Shown: positions 1 to 5,887, counted from the first letter of the stretch. The stretch is DNA of 7,059 bases from JAQBGV01 sp032128395 (GCA_032128395.1 JAQBGV010000154.1:1-7059); one strand, 5' to 3'. Notes: a model not told the origin generated them from the sequence alone. Made by a program: numbers and translations.

Positions 1-368
1 ACACTGCTCAGGCCCCGGTGATTCTGCACCCGAAAATCTGTGATCGGAAATCCCATCGCATCGACGGCAAGGGGCGCGGTCTGATCGACCGCCCCGCTCC
101 CAGAGAACTCCAGGGAGAAGTAGGACCCGTAGTCGTATTGATACGAGATGCGCGTCGCGATGACGGTTCCGGGGTCGAAGTCACCTTCCGCCGGGATGAA
201 CACCCCGAGGCGGGGCTCGATGTGGAGTTTCTCTTCGAAGAGAACCTCCTTGGCGGGGTCGTATCCAGGTGCGACGCATCCACAGGTAACCAGCGCGAGG
301 AGCGCACAGAGCGCGAGAGCCGACGAAGCAGCCCGCGAGTGAATGGCATTCGAACCGAACTGGGACAT
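1..368 (-). CDS. Exported protein, probable outer-membrane beta-barrel or lipoprotein (C-terminus beyond window)
   Basis: I do not recognise the family. The ATG at 366-368 opens a frame that stays free of stops to the window edge, giving 122 residues (MSQFGSNAIH...). An AGGAG at 376-380 sits 7 bases upstream. The N-terminus looks like a signal peptide: a short polar stretch with one Arg, a hydrophobic core at about residues 13-27 (AASSALALCALLALV), then TCGC at 28-31. This could be a non-standard lipobox at Cys29 or Cys31, although Thr at -1 of Cys29 is atypical. After it come alternating polar/hydrophobic, aromatic-rich stretches (RLGVFIP at 53-59; RISYQYDYGSYFSLEF at 73-88), which resemble short outer-membrane barrels. 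The barrel and the location are inference. The gene reads in the same direction as pcnB but starts 290 bp downstream of its stop, so it probably has its own promoter. The C-terminus is missing from the window. Confidence 0.65.
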   Translation of the reverse strand, partial: MSQFGSNAIHSRAASSALALCALLALVTCGCVAPGYDPAKEVLFEEKLHIEPRLGVFIPAEGDFDPGTVIATRISYQYDYGSYFSLEFSGSGAVDQTAPLAVDAMGFPITDFRVQNHRGLSS

Positions 369-374
369 GCTTCA

Positions 375-382
375 TCTCCTCT
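375..382 (-). promoter_or_regulatory. Ribosome binding site of the exported-protein gene
   Basis: On the minus strand the sequence AGAGGAGA lies 7 bases (measured from AGGAG) before the ATG at 366-368. It supports this start over the out-of-frame ATG that overlaps the same area. Confidence 0.6.
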
Positions 383-603
383 TGGAACCAGAGGGCGTGC
401 GCGCCCCACTCGTTGCGCCGTTCCACCCTGCGGAAACCCCGACCCGTTCGGCGGCTGCTCCGTGAGGATGGCGACCCGGACCGCCGGAGAGGCGGGCGGG
501 AAAGACGGCGATCGGCGTTTGCTCAGTCGCGATTGGGCGACCCTCGGCGGGGCCCACCTGGGACCCGATCCCCGCTCCGAGGACGCGGTGAGAAGGCGGG
601 GAA

Positions 604-631
604 GTTATCCGCAACCCCTCTTCCATTGCAA
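604..631 (-). promoter_or_regulatory. Weak promoter candidate in the pcnB/exported-protein spacer
   Basis: Read on the minus strand, TTGCAA (626-631) and GATAAC (604-609) are separated by 16 bases. Each matches 4 of 6 positions of the sigma-70 -35 and -10 consensus. It would leave a leader of about 230 bases before the gene at 1-368. Nothing else stands out in 369-658. This is a suggestion only: such weak matches occur by chance. Confidence 0.2.
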
Positions 632-658
632 TGATGAGATCGTTGCGTCACCCGATGG

Positions 659-2155
659 TCACGACCCGGACGGAGCCCCCCCACGTCGGCGACGACGCTT
701 CCGCTTCCGGGGTATTTCCTGTTGCGTTTCGCCGCGGGTGGGAGTTCGTGGGGCCGAGCTCTTCCCGGGCCGCGCCTCCGGTGAGCGGCCCTCGTTCGCT
801 CGACCCCCGGCCGGAGCGCCCCCACCACTCCGGTCGCCACCCCGGCCCCCAGCCGCACCGCCCGCGCGTCCCCGCCCGCCGCGGCGACCCCGACGCACCA
901 GCGGCGGCTCTTCCTCGGTCGGAGGCGGGAGAGACCGGACGTGGTCCCGAAATTCGAGCAATTCCTCGGATTCCTCGGAGAGGAGCACATAGACCTCGAC
1001 CGCCTCGGGGAAATAGTGCCTCCGGGAGAGAGACTTTGGGATGGATCCTTTGTGAAAGGCGCGATCGACCCGCCCCCACGACCCGAGAATGTGCCAAAGT
1101 CGGACCTCATCGCGTCGGTAGACCTTGAGGCGATGGAACGCGGGGCGCAGCGCCTCCTCGAACACCTCGATCTGCGCGGTGTCGTCGTCCTGTCCCTCGA
1201 GGCCGCGTGCGATCGGGAGGATGAGCGGAGAGAGCAGCGCGGCGAGCCCGAGGGCGTGGGTGATCTCCTGACCCTCCGACTTCATCCGATCGAGACGGTC
1301 GAGCGACTCGAAGAAGAGCGCCTTCCCCTTCCGTTCGCCCCGCTGGCGAAACGTGGCGACGACCGGCTCGAGCAAGAGCTCGAGGAACCGACTCTCGTGC
1401 AGTTCCGAGAAGAACGCGTGGCAGCGACCGCTCGCGAGGTCCTTGTAGAGCTCCTCGAGGAGCCGGGCCTCGTTCGCCTTGAGGATCTCCTTTCGCTCCG
1501 ACTCCATCGCACGACGCGTCTCTGCATCGATCGTGAAGTCGAGCCGCGTCGCGTGGCGAATCGCCCGGAGCATCCGCACCGGATCCTCGCGGAAACTCAG
1601 GATCGGCTCCGTGATCATGCGGATCCGTCGCGCGTGGAGGTCTTCGACCCCACCGACGTAGTCGATCACCGAGAAACTCCCGATGTCGTAGAAGAGCCCG
1701 TTGATCGTCAGGTCGCGTCTCCGGGCATCCTCCGCCGGATTTCCGAACACGTTGTTGCGATAGATCAGGTCGCCCTCCCGGACGGTGGCATCCGACTCCC
1801 CCGAGCTGCGAAAGGTCGCGACCTCGATCACCTTGTCGTCGGAGAAGTGGATGTGCGCGAGCCGGAAGCGACGGCCGATGATCCGGCAATTCCGGAAGAG
1901 TCGGCGCAGACGCCGGGGGCGAGCGTCGGTGGCGATGTCGAAATCCTTCGGGCGCACTCCGAGCAGCAAATCGCGCACTCCGCCCCCGACCAGGTAGCCC
2001 TTGTGGCCATTCTGATGGAGCCGGTACAGGATCTTGAGGGCGTCCGGGTCGATGTCGTTGCGCGAGAGACTGTGCTGGGAACGCGGGATGATCCTGGGTT
2101 CGATCGCGTCCGGCGAATCCTCTGCCCCGTCATCTCCCCTGTGGTGTTGTGCGAT
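659..2155 (-). CDS. pcnB: Poly(A) polymerase I, with basic C-terminal tail and probable ATC start
   Basis: PcnB adds 3' poly(A) tails to RNA, tagging it for decay; it is a class II nucleotidyltransferase. Numbering assumes the ATC at 2153-2155 (498 aa; E. coli PcnB is about 465). Visible motifs, in order: VGGGVRDLLLG at 56-66; the DFD catalytic carboxylates at Asp71 and Asp73; IIGRRFRLAH at 92-101, which separates bacterial poly(A) polymerases from CCA-adding enzymes; RRDLTINGLFYD with the third carboxylate Asp148; YVGGVEDL from 166; FREDPVRMLRAIR at 188-200. The N-terminal IIPRSQHSLSRNDID closely parallels E. coli VIPREQHAISRKDIS. From about 410 the chain becomes a Pro/Gly/Arg-rich basic tail ending in RKRKRRRRR at 483-491, as in other PcnB tails but longer. 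No ATG or TTG lies in frame near the expected N-terminus. A GTG at 2195-2197 is possible but has no ribosome site. The gene lies 158 bp behind the VWA gene. Confidence 0.95.
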   Translation of the reverse strand: MAQHHRGDDGAEDSPDAIEPRIIPRSQHSLSRNDIDPDALKILYRLHQNGHKGYLVGGGVRDLLLGVRPKDFDIATDARPRRLRRLFRNCRIIGRRFRLAHIHFSDDKVIEVATFRSSGESDATVREGDLIYRNNVFGNPAEDARRRDLTINGLFYDIGSFSVIDYVGGVEDLHARRIRMITEPILSFREDPVRMLRAIRHATRLDFTIDAETRRAMESERKEILKANEARLLEELYKDLASGRCHAFFSELHESRFLELLLEPVVATFRQRGERKGKALFFESLDRLDRMKSEGQEITHALGLAALLSPLILPIARGLEGQDDDTAQIEVFEEALRPAFHRLKVYRRDEVRLWHILGSWGRVDRAFHKGSIPKSLSRRHYFPEAVEVYVLLSEESEELLEFRDHVRSLPPPTEEEPPLVRRGRRGGRGRAGGAAGGRGGDRSGGGAPAGGRANEGRSPEARPGKSSAPRTPTRGETQQEIPRKRKRRRRRGGAPSGS

Positions 2156-2159
2156 TCTG

Positions 2160-2167
2160 TCACCTCC
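2160..2167 (-). promoter_or_regulatory. Strong Shine-Dalgarno of pcnB that points to an ATC start
   Basis: The minus strand reads GGAGGTGA, a full-length match to the anti-Shine-Dalgarno end of 16S rRNA. It is followed after CAGA by ATC in the pcnB frame; the GGAGG core is 7 bases from that ATC, an ideal distance. A GTG overlaps the Shine-Dalgarno at 2161-2163 but is in another frame and too close to it. It decides the pcnB start. Confidence 0.6.
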
Positions 2168-2281
2168 GGCGGTCAGGGAGAGCGCGGAGAATACCACGCT
2201 TGGGGTGACATTTTGGACGCAGCCGCGGAGAAGGTGGAGTGAGTCACCCGGTTGGGGCATTCCCGAATCGCGCTCACACTC

Positions 2282-2303
2282 CCCCCACCCCCACGGGGGA
2301 GGG
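2282..2303 (-). terminator. GC-only hairpin between the VWA gene and pcnB
   Basis: On the minus strand CCCTCCCCC is followed by GTG and then GGGGTGGGG. This could fold into two 4-bp GC blocks around a mismatch. It starts 10 bases past the VWA stop codon. There is no T-run after it, so it is not a classical intrinsic terminator. It may slow polymerase or protect the 3' end, or be only a G/C-rich spacer. Confidence 0.3.
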
Positions 2304-2313
2304 ACGGGGCCTC

Positions 2314-3633
2314 CTAGTCTTTGGCTGGGGCGTCGTCCCAGCTGGGGGCATCGGCACCCGCGAGAAGACCCCACCAGATCGAGGAGGTGCCGGTGCCCTC
2401 CCGGACGAAGCGGCACGTTCCCTTCGTCACCGAGGCCAACTCCTGGAACCCCGGGATCGTCTCGAGCTCCAGCTCCCTGAGGATTCCGAGGCAATGGATT
2501 TCGTACCTCTCGGGAGATTCGTGGGCCGCCCTGGCTAGTTCGATCATCCCGGCGATTCGCTCGTAGGGGGGTGGTGCATCGCCGAGGACGACGAATCGGT
2601 GACGGGCACCCGGTCGCCAGGGGAAGCCACCCACCCGGAACGCTTCGAAGAGCCCCTCGTCGAGAGCCTCGGGGACATCCGCTCCGGCCTCACACCTCCA
2701 GCGATCGAGGGACTCCAAGAGGACCCGAAGGTCCGCGGTCAGCGGGGTGCGGTCGACCACCTCGTCGCGATAGCCGATCCACCCGCACCTCCAGCTCGGC
2801 CGGGCCCGGAGGATCACGGGGAGCATCTCCTGCAAGGCCACCCGAGCTGCGTCGACCTCCGCCCCCATGCTCTCCGAGAGGTCGACCAGCAACACCAAGT
2901 CGACCGGCCCACCCCCCCCGGCCGAAGCCAGGGCGGTGGCCCAACCGAGTCGGGGGTCCGACCCTGCCCGGCGGATGACCTCGCGCCAACGGTTCCCCCA
3001 CACCTGTTCGAGCGCCGCCAGCTCGCCCCGATCGCCCCCGTGCGCCGAGCGGCGGAGTATCAGATCCGGGTCATCGGGCTCACCCGGGGTCACCGCTTCG
3101 AACAGCCCCGGCGCCTCGACGCGCAGAAGATCGGCAGCGCGTGGTGCGACCTCCTCCCCCCAGCGACACGCCGCGAGCAGGACCAGCGTCCGGTCGAGGG
3201 TGCCGATCTCCGTCTCATCGAGCAGGAGGCGAAGGAGCGCGGCATCGAGCTCCGGGGGTGGGGGTAGCCGAATCCCGGCGACGTGCGGGAGGGCGGGCGG
3301 CGGGGGCTCGAGTCTGTCGACGGCCTGGCTTTTCGGCTTCGGGTTCGGAGCCGGCTCGATGACATCGGGATTTGGGTCTGCAACCGGCTGCGGCGCTATT
3401 TCCACAGGACTGATCGACGGGTCCTCGGCGTGCGAAGCTCCCGGGTCGGAGGCCGCAGGCTCGGCGGCGAGCTGGCTCATCTTGGGGGGAGTTTCGATCT
3501 TTCCCCAGACGAACAGCAGGAGCGCGGTGTTGAGGAGGGTCAGACCCACCAGGACCCCGACGAGGAGATAGACCCCCTCGCGCGGCCGGAGCACGACTTC
3601 GTTTCCGCAGCGACATCGGTAGTGGATGGGCAT
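2314..3633 (-). CDS. Membrane-anchored VWA-domain protein with N-terminal CxC motif
   Basis: Function unknown; 439 aa from the ATG at 3631-3633. This start was chosen because AGAAGGA lies 6 bases upstream; an in-frame extension to 3723 has no such site. Order of parts: MPIHYRCRCGNEV at 1-13 looks like half of a zinc ribbon (Cys7, Cys9; no second pair nearby). One hydrophobic helix spans about 21-43. A Pro/Ala/Glu-rich linker runs about 48-127. A Leu/Ala/Glu-rich helical part follows at about 128-240. The VWA domain runs about 245-412. Its metal-ion-dependent adhesion site is intact at DLSES (251-255), with a candidate Thr at 296 or 299 and GADVPEA at 317-323, matching the usual GG-D-PEA loop. 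GDAPPPY at 351-357 is also typical of this bacterial VWA group. The family usually binds a divalent metal and a protein ligand. The helix suggests a cytoplasmic CxC end and a periplasmic VWA domain, but topology is inferred. It lies upstream of and co-directional with pcnB. Confidence 0.85.
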   Translation of the reverse strand: MPIHYRCRCGNEVVLRPREGVYLLVGVLVGLTLLNTALLLFVWGKIETPPKMSQLAAEPAASDPGASHAEDPSISPVEIAPQPVADPNPDVIEPAPNPKPKSQAVDRLEPPPPALPHVAGIRLPPPPELDAALLRLLLDETEIGTLDRTLVLLAACRWGEEVAPRAADLLRVEAPGLFEAVTPGEPDDPDLILRRSAHGGDRGELAALEQVWGNRWREVIRRAGSDPRLGWATALASAGGGGPVDLVLLVDLSESMGAEVDAARVALQEMLPVILRARPSWRCGWIGYRDEVVDRTPLTADLRVLLESLDRWRCEAGADVPEALDEGLFEAFRVGGFPWRPGARHRFVVLGDAPPPYERIAGMIELARAAHESPERYEIHCLGILRELELETIPGFQELASVTKGTCRFVREGTGTSSIWWGLLAGADAPSWDDAPAKD

Positions 3634-3639
3634 GGAATG

Positions 3640-3646
3640 TCCTTCT
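3640..3646 (-). promoter_or_regulatory. Ribosome binding site of the VWA gene
   Basis: The minus strand has AGAAGGA, 6 bases before the ATG at 3631-3633. It fixes the start just ahead of the MPIHYRCRCG motif. Confidence 0.6.
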
Positions 3647-3691
3647 CTTGCTGAACGGATGGCTACCACGGGGAATCCCCATCCCCAAGAA

Positions 3692-3764
3692 ACTCTTGGG
3701 GGGACCGCATTGCGGCCTCCCAAGAGTGCGCCTGCTGCAGTGGACCTTCGGCCACTGAGCAGGC
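3692..3764. repeat. Composite double-hairpin repeat, copy 1 (hairpins A1 and B1)
   Basis: Hairpin A1 (3692-3727) has perfect 9-bp arms ACTCTTGGG and CCCAAGAGT, with an inner CCGC/GCGG stem around ATT. Two bases later comes hairpin B1 (3730-3764). Its outer arms are GCCTGCT and AGCAGGC and its inner arms CAGTGG and CCACTG, with one bulged G (3737) between them on the left. The loop is ACCTTCGG. The A-then-B order and the loop recur at 3788-3847 and 5787-5849, so this is a dispersed repeat rather than a local terminator. It lies in the spacer between lexA and the VWA gene. Confidence 0.65.
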
Positions 3765-3787
3765 TCTGCTCGGTCGGATGGATGGGG

Positions 3788-3847
3788 GCTGAGTTATTCT
3801 GGGGGGCCCTCAGCTTTGGTGCTTCAGCGGACCTTCGGCCGCTGAAG
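3788..3847. repeat. Composite double-hairpin repeat, copy 2 (hairpins A2 and B2)
   Basis: A2 (3788-3814) is weak: GCTGAG and CTCAGC around a 15-base loop. B2 (3822-3847) is strong: perfect 9-bp arms CTTCAGCGG and CCGCTGAAG around ACCTTCGG, the same loop as B1. Immediately after it GAAGAC and GTCTTC (3844-3858) can form another small hairpin that shares bases with the right arm of B2. It lies 24 bases from copy 1 in the same orientation. Confidence 0.6.
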
Positions 3848-3914
3848 ACTGGGTCTTCGGCCCCGCGCGTCGCTTGGGGGGGCGCGGGGTCCGTGAGTGG
3901 GGTGCTGGGGCCGG

Positions 3915-3979
3915 CGGTGAGGCTTGGCGGTGAGGCTCGGCGGTGAGGCTCGGCGGTGAGGCTTGGCGGTGAGGCTTGG
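3915..3979. repeat. 13-bp tandem repeat, five copies
   Basis: Five consecutive units of CGGTGAGGCTYGG start at 3915, 3928, 3941, 3954 and 3967. Units 2 and 3 carry C at the Y position and units 1, 4 and 5 carry T; otherwise all are identical. The period is not a multiple of 3, so this is unlikely to be coding. It sits 26 bases past the end of lexA, probably in the lexA 3' region, and is a likely site of length variation between strains. Confidence 0.9.
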
Positions 3980-4005
3980 GCGGTTGCTGGGCTGGGGTTC
4001 GCTCC

Positions 4006-4647
4006 CTACCGCAGGCCGCCATATCGACGCACGACGCTGACCACGACCCCGCGGATCTCCAGAGAGTCGACGTAGATCGGATCCAGGGCCGGGTTCGCCG
4101 GTTGTAAGCGGTACACCGACTTCCCGTCCTTCTTCTCGCGAAACAGCTTCTTCAGGGTCGCTTCCTCGTCGCCGATGATCGCGACGACCACTTCGCCGTC
4201 GTCTGCACTGCTGCGGCGTTCGACGATCACCAGGTCCCCGTCGTGAATCCCTTCATCGATCATCGAGTCACCGGCGACCCGAAGTGCGTAGTGCTCGCGC
4301 CCCATCGGCAGGAGCGCCGCGAGATCGACCTGTTCGGGAACCTCGATCGCATCGATCGGCCGGCCAGCAGCAATCCTGCCGAGAACCGTCACCGGCAGAT
4401 GACCAGCTTCCGGCTCGGCGCGCTCTTCGTCGAGATAGTTGGGATCGAGGATCTCGAGTGCCCGGGCCCGGTGGGGAGCCTTCTTCACCGCTCCCTTGGA
4501 CTCGAGCTGGCAGATGTGGTCGTGCACAGTGACCTTCGAGACCTGGAAGTGCTCCGCGATCTCGCCGAGAGTCGGAGACTTCCCCGCCATGCGACGGTAG
4601 CGCTGAAGGAACTCGAGAATTGCGAGCTGCCGGTCGGTATAGAACAC
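4006..4647 (-). CDS. lexA: LexA, SOS-response repressor and self-cleaving protease
   Basis: LexA binds operators of DNA-damage genes and cleaves itself when activated RecA accumulates. 213 aa, normal length. The N-terminal winged helix-turn-helix spans about 1-67, with SPTLGEIAEHFQVSKVTVHD at 24-43 as the DNA-reading part. The cleavage site is Ala94-Gly95 in GRIAAGRP. The catalytic serine is Ser128 in GDSM and the general-base lysine is Lys166 in ATLKKL, so the S24-type dyad is complete. The protein ends in VVVSVVRRYGGLR, the usual family ending. The start is GTG at 4645-4647, with GGAGG (4657-4661) 9 bases upstream; no ATG fits. The recognition helix (VSKVTVHDHI) differs clearly from the E. 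coli one, so its operator should differ too. A likely operator lies at 4664-4680, implying autoregulation. It is flanked by gene-free DNA on both sides. Confidence 0.97.
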   Translation of the reverse strand: MFYTDRQLAILEFLQRYRRMAGKSPTLGEIAEHFQVSKVTVHDHICQLESKGAVKKAPHRARALEILDPNYLDEERAEPEAGHLPVTVLGRIAAGRPIDAIEVPEQVDLAALLPMGREHYALRVAGDSMIDEGIHDGDLVIVERRSSADDGEVVVAIIGDEEATLKKLFREKKDGKSVYRLQPANPALDPIYVDSLEIRGVVVSVVRRYGGLR

Positions 4648-4663
4648 TCGGACTCCCCTCCTC

Positions 4664-4680
4664 CGGCGAATCTGTTCAGG
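4664..4680 (-). promoter_or_regulatory. Candidate LexA operator (SOS box) of lexA
   Basis: The plus strand reads CGGCGAATCTGTTCAGG. Against the Myxococcus xanthus LexA box as I recall it (CTRHAMRYBYGTTCAGS) it matches 15 of 17 positions, including the whole GTTCAGS end. It lies directly upstream of the lexA ribosome binding site, 17 bases from the start codon, where a repressor would block transcription. The consensus is from memory and the match is based on one site. Confidence 0.45.
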
Positions 4681-4954
4681 CGACCAACCAGGCGATCGCG
4701 AGAACGGACAACAACCCAGCCCACAGCACCACCTGCTCGCCCCACCCCACGCTAGATTTCACAACACAGGAACTCGCAACACTGGAACTCGCAACGCTGG
4801 GCTTCAAAGCACAGGGGACTGCGATCGCCTGCGGAGCAACCGGGACGAACCACACGGCCAGCTGCTGCCGACACCGTTCGAAGAAACACCGAGAAGAGCG
4901 AAGAGAAGGGGGGACCGCGGGGTGCGGGGGTGGGCACACCGCTGAGAAGGAATC

Positions 4955-4989
4955 GGACCCCGGGAGTTCTGGGGAGTTCTCCCGGGACC
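4955..4989. repeat. Inverted repeat with internal 10-bp direct repeat
   Basis: Perfect 8-bp arms CCCGGGAG (4959-4966) and CTCCCGGG (4979-4986), extendable with GG/CC, surround a 12-base loop. The motif GGGAGTTCT occurs at 4962-4970 and 4972-4980. There is no T-run on either side, so a terminator role is not supported. Confidence 0.45.
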
Positions 4990-5406
4990 GCTCTCCGGTC
5001 CCCCCCATCGGATCGAAGAAGAGTTCGATTTGAAGACCGTGATCGGCACGACCGGCCGAAGCGAAAGCCGCGGTCCATCGCGCGGCCCGAGACACGCGCG
5101 ATCGGGTCATGCCACCGGATCCAGCGCGGGCAGAGCGATCCCACTTCTCGAGCGGCGAACCGCACTCTCTAGTCTCTCCCTCCACCTGCCCCGATGAGCC
5201 AAGTGATGGGGGACCCGATGAGGGGGAGGCCACGGGTGGAGAGCCAGCAGAGGGGGTCCTCGCAGCCGGACCCTCACGTTCAGGCCTATTGGAGAGACGG
5301 GCCCGAGAGACGACCCGGAGCCCCCTCTTGGGGAGTTTCGAGTTCATGGCGACTCCTCGCTCCAGCTCGGCCGGGGCCCGCGGCGTGCGGCCCCGGCCAC
5401 CATCCT

Positions 5407-5462
5407 CACGGCCACTTCTTCACGGCCACTTCTTCACGGCCACTTCTTGACGGCCACTTCTT
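5407..5462. repeat. 14-bp tandem repeat, four copies
   Basis: Units of CACGGCCACTTCTT start at 5407, 5421 and 5435, with a fourth at 5449 that differs only in its first base (G). A decayed partial unit (CACAGCC) follows at 5463. The 14-bp period shifts the reading frame in every unit, which argues against coding and for a variable-number repeat. Confidence 0.9.
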
Positions 5463-5767
5463 CACAGCCGAATTCAGCCCAACAGCTCGTGAATTCGATC
5501 GCCGAGCGCACGAGTCCGGGAAATCCTTCCCCGTCCCCATTCCGGTGTCGCTTCCCCCGGTGGCTGGCTGGGGGGGCGACTCGCCGGACGCGCCGCGATC
5601 GGACTCGCGGGCTGCTGCAGCTTTAAGCTGCTCTGCATCACAGCTCTCTGGCATCACTGGCCGCCGCATCACTGGCCTGCCGCAGCGCATCGGGTTAGCC
5701 TCGTCGGTGCGCTCACCACAGGAAGAGCGACGGTACCCGAACAAAACCCGAACATCAAGATCGATCC

Positions 5768-5773
5768 TAAAAT
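5768..5773 (+). promoter_or_regulatory. Candidate -10 element for the thiolase gene
   Basis: TAAAAT matches 5 of 6 positions of TATAAT, in a locally A-rich patch. No good -35 box is present at 16-18 bases upstream. If used, transcription would start near 5780 and the hairpin repeat at 5787-5849 would lie in the thiolase leader. Confidence 0.3.
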
Positions 5774-5786
5774 CTCCCGAACATCT

Positions 5787-5849
5787 GCTTGAGGGGACCC
5801 CTTGGGCACCTCAAGCTGCGTTCGCTGCAGCGGACCTGCGCCGCTGAGC
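5787..5849. repeat. Composite double-hairpin repeat, copy 3 (hairpins A3 and B3)
   Basis: A3 (5787-5816) has perfect 8-bp arms GCTTGAGG and CCTCAAGC, with an inner CCC/GGG. B3 (5824-5849) has arms CAGCGG and CCGCTG around loop ACCTGCG, then GCT and AGC outside a bulged G at 5827. The bulge is at the same place as in B1. Compared with B1, the T:A-type pair of AGTGG/CCACT is C:G here (AGCGG/CCGCT), a compensatory change. The linker is CAAGCTGCG, against CAAGAGTGCG in copy 1. It lies 47 bases upstream of the thiolase start. Confidence 0.65.
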
Positions 5850-5887
5850 TCACGCCTTTCGCCACAACGCCCATTCGGTGGACCGAT

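Noticed and set aside
369..658. Possible structured RNA (SRP-like or riboswitch) in the spacer before the exported-protein gene
   Set aside because: Checked by eye for the SRP GGTCAGG/GGAAGG signature, c-di-GMP riboswitch and tRNA T-arm motifs; none is present.
18..992. Long plus-strand open frame across the left part of the window
   Set aside because: It runs antisense to the exported-protein gene, the spacer and the pcnB tail. Its protein is Arg/Pro/Gly low complexity, with no domain and no ribosome site.
941..2242. 433-codon plus-strand open frame opposite pcnB
   Set aside because: Exact antisense shadow of pcnB caused by high GC; the minus strand carries all nucleotidyltransferase motifs.
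2156..2494. N-terminal extension of pcnB to the TTG at 2492-2494
   Set aside because: It would overlap the end of the VWA gene by 181 bases. It is Gly/Pro/Arg-rich, without homology to PcnB N-termini, and has no ribosome site.
3634..3723. 30-residue upstream extension of the VWA protein
   Set aside because: It would run through the hairpin flank. The internal ATG has a good ribosome site and begins the typical MPIHYRC N-terminus.
4676..5347. 223-codon minus-strand frame ending just before lexA as a real gene
   Set aside because: Mostly low complexity, spans short repeats, no clear ribosome site, and its stop lies in the lexA operator. The hydrophobic end alone is not enough; kept as an open question in the spacer entry.
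5194..5847. 217-codon plus-strand frame across the 14-bp repeats
   Set aside because: The repeat period shifts frame, the product has no domain character, and it ends inside hairpin B3.
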